From: DASQPR01 sp963831705
GTDB taxonomy: Bacteria > Actinomycetota > Actinomycetes > Mycobacteriales > Micromonosporaceae
Length of the DNA: 64,000 nt
Reading direction: 5' to 3'
NCBI GenBank assembly: GCA_963831705.1
Contig: CAWHRE010000006.1
Location: 62,001-126,000, forward strand
Below, piece after piece: positions 48,908 to 55,045 of the stretch (positions within the stretch are counted from its first letter, which is position 1; the number at the start of each line of letters is the position of its first letter). The notes under the pieces were generated by a model that saw only the letters and a program-made list of their open reading frames with translations, had not been told where the DNA came from and ran no database searches. The position numbers and the translations under genes were made by a program.

Positions 48908-49258
48908 ATGGCCGTGACGATCGCGCAGGTGCGCAAGATGGCGCTGGCGCTGCCGGAGACGACCGAGGTCGTCACGTGGGGTACCGATCTGACCTGGCGC
49001 GTACGCGACAAGATGTTTGTAGTCGGCGGCCCGGAGTCGCCCCGGATCTCGGTCAAGGCGTCCAAGGAGGATCAGGCCGAACTGGTCGCGATGGCTCCGG
49101 AGACGTACGCGATCGCCGCGTACGTGGGTCGTTTCGGTTGGGTGTCGGTGAACCTGTCCACCGTGGATCGCGCCGAACTGCAGCAGCTCCTGATCGAAGC
49201 ATGGCGTCGAACAGCCCCAAAGCGTCTGGCAGCCGCCTATGACACTGCCCATAACTAA
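48908..49258 (+). CDS. MmcQ/YjbR-family protein
   Basis: The 116-residue protein has the double-wing DNA-binding-like (CyaY-like) fold of the MmcQ/YjbR family: ITIAQVRKMALALPETTEVVTWGTDLTWRVRDKMFVVGG, then ISVKASKEDQAELVAMAPETYAIAAYVGRFGWVSVNLSTVDRAELQQLLIEAWRRTAPKRLAAAY. Function of the family is unsettled. It starts 3 nt after gcvT and so is probably co-transcribed. Its last two codons and TAA stop lie in half of a family A repeat. Confidence 0.85.
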   Translation: MAVTIAQVRKMALALPETTEVVTWGTDLTWRVRDKMFVVGGPESPRISVKASKEDQAELVAMAPETYAIAAYVGRFGWVSVNLSTVDRAELQQLLIEAWRRTAPKRLAAAYDTAHN

Positions 49259-49271
49259 CTCCACGATCAAC
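49252..49271. repeat. Half of a family A repeat, overlapping a stop codon
   Basis: TAACTAACTCCACGATCAAC matches the right part of family A with one change, and the TAA at 49256-49258 is the stop codon of the MmcQ-like gene. The left arm is absent. It ends 14 nt from the cobS stop codon. Confidence 0.6.
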
Positions 49272-49284
49272 GTGGGGTTGGCGG

Positions 49285-50235
49285 TTAGACGAGGACCACG
49301 CCGATCAGGGTGATCGCGGTGGCCAGCTCGATGCAGGCGCCTAGCGTGTCGACAGTGATGCCGCCGAGGCGGCGCTGCACGTACCAGACCAGGGCGACCG
49401 TCGCGGCCAGCCCGACCAGTACGGCCGTCGGTCCCTGCCACAGTCGCCCTGGCACCGCGAGCAGCCCGATCGCTGCGGTGGCCACGAGCCCGTACGCGAG
49501 TTCGACCGCACCCACCGTGCCCGCGACGGTGACGTCGGACGAGGCCGCCGGGACGCCTCGGCGGCACGCGAATCCGGCCGCCAATCGCCCGGCGGCGCAG
49601 GCGGCCGCGAGGGCGCTGAGCACCGACCACCAGGGTCGCGACCACATCGCCGCGATGCATGCCGCCGGAACGGTGATGGTCAGGATGAGCGCGACGACGC
49701 CTAGTGCGCCGACGTTCGGGCGATTCAACGACGGCTGCTTCGAGCGGAGCCCGTCGACAGTCTCGGCAAGCCCTTCGAGAGGCCGGCCGCCAGTCAACGT
49801 GGCCAGTACGGCGATCGTGATCAGGCCGGTGACGATCGGGGGGCTGCCGATTGCTTGCAGTCCGATTGCGATGCCACCGAGCGCGAGACCGAGGACGACT
49901 CCGATGGCCGGTGCCACGGTCATCGCGATCCGGGTCGACGCGTGGTCGGAGTTGGGTTCAGTAGCGCGAGCCGAGGCGGAATTTGGCACGGCTACGCGTA
50001 CCGGCGCGATCGTGAACATCGTGGCCGCGAGCCGCAGGCCGTCCGCGAACCTCTCGTCGCGCGGCGCCTCGTGCGCGTGCGGCGCAGCCTCGTGGTCCGG
50101 AGAAGCGGGCGGTGCCTCGTGATCAACGGAGACGTCCGGCGGTACGGGAGGATGGGACCCGTTCGCGGTTGGCTTGGGCGACGCGGTAATCGGCACGGTC
50201 GTCTGCTCGACGTCCGGCGAGGGCTCTACAGACAC
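49285..50235 (-). CDS. cobS: Adenosylcobinamide-GDP ribazoletransferase (cobalamin synthase)
   Basis: The 316-residue membrane enzyme joins adenosyl-GDP-cobinamide to alpha-ribazole (or its phosphate) to finish cobalamin. The core from about residue 64 (FADGLRLAATMFTIAPVRV) has the family features GGRPLEGLAETVDGLRSKQ (the GLAD-x-x-DG equivalent) and, at the end, QRRLGGITVDTLGACIELA, with about six membrane helices between. The first 60 or so residues are an unusual Pro/His/Glu-rich extension (SVDHEAPPASPDHEAAPHAHEAP) not needed in typical CobS proteins of about 250 residues. It lies 31 nt after the fused cobU-cobT gene, forming a late-cobalamin operon. Confidence 0.88.
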   Translation of the reverse strand: MSVEPSPDVEQTTVPITASPKPTANGSHPPVPPDVSVDHEAPPASPDHEAAPHAHEAPRDERFADGLRLAATMFTIAPVRVAVPNSASARATEPNSDHASTRIAMTVAPAIGVVLGLALGGIAIGLQAIGSPPIVTGLITIAVLATLTGGRPLEGLAETVDGLRSKQPSLNRPNVGALGVVALILTITVPAACIAAMWSRPWWSVLSALAAACAAGRLAAGFACRRGVPAASSDVTVAGTVGAVELAYGLVATAAIGLLAVPGRLWQGPTAVLVGLAATVALVWYVQRRLGGITVDTLGACIELATAITLIGVVLV

Positions 50236-50266
50236 ACGGTTCCCCGTCCGGTCGAGGGCCGACGGG

Positions 50267-51898
50267 TCATGCCGCCGACGCGGATGAGATCGCGAGAGAC
50301 GACTGGATCAGTGGCAGCACCGCGAGCGCGTTGCATCCCTCGCCGAGCCCAAGGCCGAGATCCACGAGCGGCTCCAGGCCCAGTAGATCGGCGGCGGTTC
50401 GGACGGTCGGCTGCCCGCCGACGTCGGTGAGCAGGCACCACATCCGGGTCTGTGCCGCGTAGTCCCGGGCAACCAGTGCGGCGGCGGCCCCGACCGGGCC
50501 GTCCAGGAGCACCGGTGTGTGCCGCGATGCGGCGCCGAGCAGCAGGCCGGTCGCGGTTGCCAGTGCCGGGCCACCGACGCTGGCAAGGGCGGTCGGGCCG
50601 TCCGCATTCGGCCCGTACGTTCGCCGAACACGCAGCAGCGCATCCCTCAGCGTGATGCATCGCCGCATCCAGGCGTTGTCGTCAATGCGTCCAGCATCGC
50701 CCCAAACCCGCCCGATAAGTGCCGGAATCTCCGACATTGTGACCGCAGCGACCAATCCCGCCGCCGCCGCATCGACGCCCGGACCGCTGGATGCGAGCAC
50801 GATCAGGTCGTCGCCACGGTCGGCGGCGGCCTCGGCGGCGGCCCATCCGCGGCGCAACGCGAACTCGATCTCCTCGGCGGTGGCCGCATCGCCGTCTTCG
50901 ACCGGCGCGGCGGTACCGGCATCGATGATCTCCACCGCAGCGTGCACGTCGGCAGCGAGCCGGGCCAGCGGCGATGCGCCTTCCCGGGTCGCGGTGAGGC
51001 GGTCGGCCCAGCGTTGCGCGCTGTCGCCGGCCGCGATCTCACCCTCGTGGACCGCGTGCACCTGGACGACTCGTACCTGCCGGAACGGTGCCGGCGCGGA
51101 CGTCGCCTGAGCGCCGGCCGCGAACCCGATCGCGGCGACCATCGCACCGAGCCCGGCGCCGGGCACCTCCAACGCGTCCATCCGTGCGATCGCCTCGGTC
51201 GTCGCGGCGGTGTCCGGAAGCGGCAACGACATGCCGAGCACGATCGGCTCGGCATCGTCCGGAAGATCAAGATCAAAGGATGTCACCGGTACGGCCGACC
51301 GGACCCCCTTCGACGTGCTCGCGGCAACGACGACGTTCTCCGGCAGCCGCCCGGCGGTCGCCTTGATCCAGGTCGGCTGACCGGCCACGATCAGCACGAC
51401 GCCATCGCACGCCGTGGCGAGCGCCCGATTCACCGAGCCGCAGGCCTCCGCGAACGTACGGCCGAGCGGCGTCTCCGGAATCACCGAAAGGCCGACCTCC
51501 GGGCTGACGATCACGAGCTGAGCGGGGCTCGTCCCGACCGCGACCGCCAGCGCTTCTACCGTCGCGGCAAGATCGCCCGCACCGGCGTTGCTCGTTGCCT
51601 CACCGGTGGCCGATTCGGACCGGGCCCGCTCCAGCAACGCCCGCAGCCACCCGCCGATGTCGTCGACGAGGATCGTGTCGGTCGATGCGGCGTTCGCGAT
51701 CATTGCGGCAAGTTCGTCCGGCGTTTTTCCGAACTCCTCGGTCGACCAGCCCTCCGGCCGGTCGGCGGCGCCCTGATGCTCCGTCGCAGTCGATACGTAC
51801 CGGACGGCAGTGGCGTTCTTGACCAGGGATTCGGCGAAATCCGACTTGCCCGAGCGGATGCCGCCGAGGACGAGGACCGTGCGTGGCTGACGCGACAT
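50267..51898 (-). CDS. cobUT: Fused CobU-CobT: adenosylcobinamide kinase/guanylyltransferase plus DMB phosphoribosyltransferase
   Basis: From the ATG at 51898 the protein has 543 residues with two catalytic domains. Residues 1-190 are CobU-like: P-loop LVLGGIRSGKSDFAE (12-19) and VDDIGGWLRALLER. Residues about 230-543 are CobT-like: EVPGAGLGAMVAAIGFAAGAQAT, GDDLIVLASSGPGVDAAAAGLVAA, PVLLDGPVGAAAALVARDY and the C-terminal GLGLGEGCNALAVLPLIQSSLAI, where the Glu of GEG matches the catalytic base. Together they activate cobinamide and make alpha-ribazole phosphate for CobS. A TAAAGT -10 box lies 7 nt upstream, supporting this start over one at 52066. No B12 riboswitch is seen upstream. Confidence 0.88.
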   Translation of the reverse strand: MSRQPRTVLVLGGIRSGKSDFAESLVKNATAVRYVSTATEHQGAADRPEGWSTEEFGKTPDELAAMIANAASTDTILVDDIGGWLRALLERARSESATGEATSNAGAGDLAATVEALAVAVGTSPAQLVIVSPEVGLSVIPETPLGRTFAEACGSVNRALATACDGVVLIVAGQPTWIKATAGRLPENVVVAASTSKGVRSAVPVTSFDLDLPDDAEPIVLGMSLPLPDTAATTEAIARMDALEVPGAGLGAMVAAIGFAAGAQATSAPAPFRQVRVVQVHAVHEGEIAAGDSAQRWADRLTATREGASPLARLAADVHAAVEIIDAGTAAPVEDGDAATAEEIEFALRRGWAAAEAAADRGDDLIVLASSGPGVDAAAAGLVAAVTMSEIPALIGRVWGDAGRIDDNAWMRRCITLRDALLRVRRTYGPNADGPTALASVGGPALATATGLLLGAASRHTPVLLDGPVGAAAALVARDYAAQTRMWCLLTDVGGQPTVRTAADLLGLEPLVDLGLGLGEGCNALAVLPLIQSSLAISSASAA

Positions 51899-51905
51899 GC
51901 CCCGT

Positions 51906-51911
51906 ACTTTA
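51906..51911 (-). promoter_or_regulatory. -10 box TAAAGT before the cobU-cobT fusion
   Basis: On the minus strand TAAAGT ends 7 nt before the ATG at 51898. Confidence 0.5.
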
Positions 51912-52118
51912 TGGGTTGGACGCCTCACGTCCACTGCGGGCACCGTTCCCAGCTCGGTCACAGGTTGGTTCCCGGCTGGTTTCTCGGTTCGGTTTCCCAG
52001 CGACATGTGATGCGTGGGACGAACGTGAAGGATCGCGGATTCTGTTCGGGGCACTACGCTTGGCAATGCGTCGTGAGCACATCAAGCGCGGCGGTGGATC
52101 ACAGACTGGAGACTATTG

Positions 52119-52319
52119 ATGACGTGGACGTGGCAGTACGAGGACGCGGACGGCGCGGCGGTGGCCGGGCCCGAAGAGACGTTCACGAACCAGGCCGACG
52201 CGGAATCATGGCTCGGCCAGACCTGGCGTGAGCTTCTGTCCACCGGTGCCGCCACGGTCACGCTGGTCGAAGACGACCGGGTGGAGTACCGAATGCCGCT
52301 TACGCCGGCCGGTCAGTGA
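52119..52319 (+). CDS. Small conserved protein, unknown function
   Basis: The 66-residue product MTWTWQYEDADGAAVAGPEETFTNQADAESWLGQTWRELLSTGAATVTLVEDDRVEYRMPLTPAGQ is an acidic alpha/beta protein of a kind I recall in many actinobacteria, without assigned function. The ATG at 52119 is preferred to the TTG at 52116. It begins with a Trp-rich strand and holds one helix (DAESWLGQTWREL). It is 7 nt upstream of the site-2 protease gene and probably co-transcribed with it. Confidence 0.7.
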   Translation: MTWTWQYEDADGAAVAGPEETFTNQADAESWLGQTWRELLSTGAATVTLVEDDRVEYRMPLTPAGQ

Positions 52320-52326
52320 CGACGAG

Positions 52327-53139
52327 ATGAGCTATTACGACTGGACGGACAACCGCACCCGAGCTCGGGCGCCGCGCGGATCGTTCAAGACGAGCCCGAT
52401 CTTCATCGGTATCGTCGTCCTGTTCGTGGCAGCGGGCGTGCTGGCCTGGACCGGTACGGGCAACGCGGGCGTCGACGTTTTCCTGTTCGTGGTCGCGGGC
52501 TGGCTCATGTCGCTGTGCCTGCACGAGTTCGCGCACGCGTTCACCGCGTACCGGTTCGGGGACATGTCCGTGGCGCAGCGTGGATACCTCACGCTCGACC
52601 CGCTGAAGTACTCGCACTGGCTGCTGACGATCGTGCTGCCGCTGCTGTTCCTGATCGCCGGTGGCCTGCCGCTGCCGGGTGGCGCCGTCTATATCGAGAA
52701 CGACAACATTCGTGGACGCGGTCGGCATACGACGATCAGTCTCGTGGGTCCGGCGACCAATATCGTGTTCGCCTTCATCCTCGCAATTCCGTTCTTTCTC
52801 GGCGTTGATCTGTTCGCGCACCCCGTTTTCTGGTCCGGGCTGGCTTTCCTTGCGTACTTGCAGTTGATCGTCGGCGTCATCAATTTGCTGCCGATCCCCG
52901 GACTCGACGGCGGCAACGCGATTTATCCATGGCTGCCGCCCGACTGGAAGCGCATCTTCAACACGATTCGGATGTTCGGCTTCTTCATCATGTTGCTTCT
53001 GCTGTGGCAGACGTCGTTCGGGCGCAGCCTTTCGCTGCACGTCCAGGACGTGCTGGTCAGCGCGGGTATACCGGGCGACGCGATCTACACCGGCCAGGAG
53101 TTGTTCCGGTTCTGGAAGGACCAGCCGAGCGGCTTCTAG
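52327..53139 (+). CDS. Site-2 protease family membrane metalloprotease
   Basis: The 270-residue integral membrane protein has the zinc-binding HEFAH motif (residues 66-70, in LCLHEFAHAFTAYRFGD) and the second site INLLPIPGLDGGN with the Asp ligand. Five to six membrane helices are visible. It belongs to the short M50 group without PDZ domains (YwhC/SREBP-like), which cut transmembrane substrates within the membrane. The N-terminus MSYYDWTDNRTRARAPRGSFKTSP is cytoplasmic and basic. The GGG-x-x-GGAVYIENDNIRGRGRHTTISLVGPATN segment is conserved in the group. Substrate unknown; no anti-sigma factor gene is next to it. Confidence 0.9.
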   Translation: MSYYDWTDNRTRARAPRGSFKTSPIFIGIVVLFVAAGVLAWTGTGNAGVDVFLFVVAGWLMSLCLHEFAHAFTAYRFGDMSVAQRGYLTLDPLKYSHWLLTIVLPLLFLIAGGLPLPGGAVYIENDNIRGRGRHTTISLVGPATNIVFAFILAIPFFLGVDLFAHPVFWSGLAFLAYLQLIVGVINLLPIPGLDGGNAIYPWLPPDWKRIFNTIRMFGFFIMLLLLWQTSFGRSLSLHVQDVLVSAGIPGDAIYTGQELFRFWKDQPSGF

Positions 53140-53164
53140 CGCCGGCTAGCGCTTGCTAGTTGCG

Positions 53165-53803
53165 CTACGAAAACAGCTCGCCGAAGCCAGCTTCGGCGGC
53201 AAGATCCGCAGGCGTACGGCCGTCGTCGTTCGCCTTGTCGGGAGACGCACCCGCAGCGAGCAACGCCGCGACGACCTCGGCGTCGCCGTGCGAAGCGGCC
53301 GTGTGCAGTGGCGTCCAGCCGTGCCGCTGTGCGGTGTTGACGTCCGCACCGGCGTCGATCAGCATCTTCGCGATCTCGGTGTGCCCGCCCGCGGTCGCCG
53401 CGTGCAACGGCTGGATGCGCATCGCGTTCGCGGCTTCGGCATTGAGATCGGCGCCGGCCGCGATCAGCGCGGCGGCCGCCTGCGGCGCACCGAAGAACGC
53501 GGCGAGCTGCAACGGCGTGAATCCATCCGGCGTGGCGCTGTCGATGGATGCGCCGCCATCGATAAACGTCCGTACGCGTGCCGCATCATCGATCGCCGCC
53601 GCCTCGGCGAGCGTGATGTCACCACCGGTCCCGAGGATCTGCGCGACGAGAGCGTCGGCGAGCGTGTCGTTCTGGTGGTACTTCGCGTGCAAAACAGGTG
53701 TGGCGCCTTCGTCGCTGTGCGCCTGTGCGAGGGTCGGATCCGCGGCGAGCAATTCCACTGCGGCGGCCTGGTCATCCATCTCGATCGCACCGAAAATATC
53801 CAC
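53165..53803 (-). CDS. Ankyrin-repeat protein
   Basis: The 212-residue protein is made of about six ankyrin repeats. Clear units are GFTPLQLAAFFGAPQAAAALIAAGADLNAEAAN, RIQPLHAATAGGHTEIAKMLIDAGADVNTAQRH and GWTPLHTAASHGDAEVVAALLAAGASPDKANDDGRTPADLAAEAG. No signal peptide or membrane helix is seen, so it is cytoplasmic and probably a protein-binding module. The GTG at 53803 has a TAGATT box 6 nt upstream. It is convergent with the site-2 protease gene, 25 nt apart. Confidence 0.9.
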   Translation of the reverse strand: MDIFGAIEMDDQAAAVELLAADPTLAQAHSDEGATPVLHAKYHQNDTLADALVAQILGTGGDITLAEAAAIDDAARVRTFIDGGASIDSATPDGFTPLQLAAFFGAPQAAAALIAAGADLNAEAANAMRIQPLHAATAGGHTEIAKMLIDAGADVNTAQRHGWTPLHTAASHGDAEVVAALLAAGASPDKANDDGRTPADLAAEAGFGELFS

Positions 53804-53809
53804 GCGCTG

Positions 53810-53815
53810 AATCTA
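53810..53815 (-). promoter_or_regulatory. -10 box TAGATT before the ankyrin gene
   Basis: On the minus strand TAGATT ends 6 nt before the GTG at 53803. Confidence 0.5.
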
Positions 53816-53846
53816 CTGCACCCGCCGCTCCGTCCACCCAAAACCC

Positions 53847-53909
53847 AGTTGATCCTGGAGTTAGTTAGCGCATCGACGGTGTGTCGTGCTAATAACTCCA
53901 GGATCAACT
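53847..53909 (+). repeat. Family A palindromic repeat, short form (63 bp), closest to consensus
   Basis: AGTTGATCCTGGAGTTA and ATAACTCCAGGATCAACT form perfect ends; the interior is GTTAGCGCATCGACGGTGTG followed by TCGTGCTA. It lies 16 nt from the stop of the aldo-keto reductase gene and upstream of the ankyrin promoter. Confidence 0.9.
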
Positions 53910-53925
53910 TGGCCTGATAACCGGG

Positions 53926-54924
53926 TTACGGGCGCGTCGCCGGGCTCTGCGTCTTTGCCGCGTCCCGTTCGGTGACCGGGTCGACGATCTCGTCGATCCG
54001 CTTCAGCGTCTCGGCGTCGAGCTTCACGCCGGCCGCCTTGACGTTGTCGCGTACCTGCTCCGGCCGGGTAGCGCCGATGATCGCGCTGGACACGTTCGGG
54101 TTCTGCAGCACCCACGCGATCGCGAGTTGCGCCATGGTCAGGCCCACCGCATCCGCGATCGGACGCAGTTCCTGTACGGCCGTCAGCACCTCGTCGGTCA
54201 GCCACGCCGAGATGAAGTTCGCACCCGACTTGTCGTCCGTCGCCCGGGATCCGGCCGGCGGCGGCTGACCCGGCAGGTACTTGCCGGACAGGACGCCCTG
54301 CGCCATCGGTGACCAGACGATCTGACCGATGCCGAGCTCGACGCACGTCGGTACGACTTCGGCCTCGATCACGCGCCACAGCATCGAGTACTGCGGCTGG
54401 TTCGACACGAGCTGGATTTTGAGATCCTGCGCCAGCTCGTAGGCGGCCCGGATCTCTGACGCCTTCCATTCGGAGACGCCGATGTAGTTCGCCTTTCCGG
54501 CGTGTACGACGTCGGCCAGCGCCTGCATCGTCTCTTCCAGCGGCGTCGAGTAGTCGTACCGGTGGCACTGGTACAGGTCGACGTAGTCGGTTTGCAGCCG
54601 CGTCAGCGAACCGTTGATCGACTCCATGATGTGCTTGCGAGACAGGCCGCGGTTGTTGCGGCCCGGGCCGGTCGGCCAGAAGACCTTCGTGAAGATCTCG
54701 AGGCCGTCGCGGCGCTCGCCGGCCAGCGCGCGACCGAGTACGGCCTCGGCGCGCGTACCCGCGTAGACATCCGCCGTGTCGAACGTGGTGATGCCTTCAT
54801 CCAGAGCCGCGCGTACGCACGCGACGGCTGCATCCTCTTCGACCTGCGATCCATGCGTGATCCAGTTACCGTACGAGATCTCGCTGACCTGCATGCCGGA
54901 ACGACCAAGGTGTCGGAATTCCAT
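53926..54924 (-). CDS. Aldo/keto reductase (Kv-beta-like group)
   Basis: The 332-residue NADP(H)-dependent reductase has the TIM-barrel active-site set: Asp and Tyr in TTFDTADVYAGTRAEAVLG, Lys in LEIFTKVFWPTG and His in DLYQCHRYDYSTPLEETMQAL. The N-terminus MEFRHLGRSGMQVSEISYGNW and the cofactor-binding AIIGATRPEQVRDNVKA are those of the group related to potassium-channel beta subunits. Cytoplasmic; substrate unknown. The ATG at 54924 has a TAGGCT box 6 nt upstream. It is flanked on both sides by family A repeats. Confidence 0.92.
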   Translation of the reverse strand: MEFRHLGRSGMQVSEISYGNWITHGSQVEEDAAVACVRAALDEGITTFDTADVYAGTRAEAVLGRALAGERRDGLEIFTKVFWPTGPGRNNRGLSRKHIMESINGSLTRLQTDYVDLYQCHRYDYSTPLEETMQALADVVHAGKANYIGVSEWKASEIRAAYELAQDLKIQLVSNQPQYSMLWRVIEAEVVPTCVELGIGQIVWSPMAQGVLSGKYLPGQPPPAGSRATDDKSGANFISAWLTDEVLTAVQELRPIADAVGLTMAQLAIAWVLQNPNVSSAIIGATRPEQVRDNVKAAGVKLDAETLKRIDEIVDPVTERDAAKTQSPATRP

Positions 54925-54930
54925 ACCCCG

Positions 54931-54936
54931 AGCCTA
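54931..54936 (-). promoter_or_regulatory. -10 box TAGGCT before the aldo/keto reductase gene
   Basis: On the minus strand TAGGCT ends 6 nt before the ATG at 54924, only 8 nt from the family A repeat that starts at 54944. The -35 region therefore lies inside the repeat. Confidence 0.5.
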
Positions 54937-54943
54937 GCGGGCT

Positions 54944-55033
54944 TGTTGATCCTGGAGTTATTCGCACGACACACCGTCGCTCTGCAGCATTTGCTGCTGT
55001 CGCAGCAGGTGTCAACTAACCCCAGGATCAACT
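54944..55033 (-). repeat. Family A palindromic repeat, long form (90 bp)
   Basis: GTTGATCCTGGAGTTA and TAACCCCAGGATCAACT form the ends. The interior holds the long-form insert in reverse (CGTCGCTCTGCAGCATTTGC, CTGCTGTCGCAGCAG). It is 12 nt from the stop of the WG-repeat gene. Confidence 0.88.
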
Positions 55034-55045
55034 GGAACGGGGGAC

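Noticed and set aside
51899..52118. Possible cobalamin riboswitch upstream of the cobU-cobT fusion
   Set aside because: No B12-box-like sequence is present, and a -10 box 7 nt before the ATG leaves no room for a leader RNA.
2983..55033. Could the family A repeats be a CRISPR array?
   Set aside because: Copies are isolated, thousands of bases apart, palindromic and at gene ends. There are no regular spacers and no cas genes.
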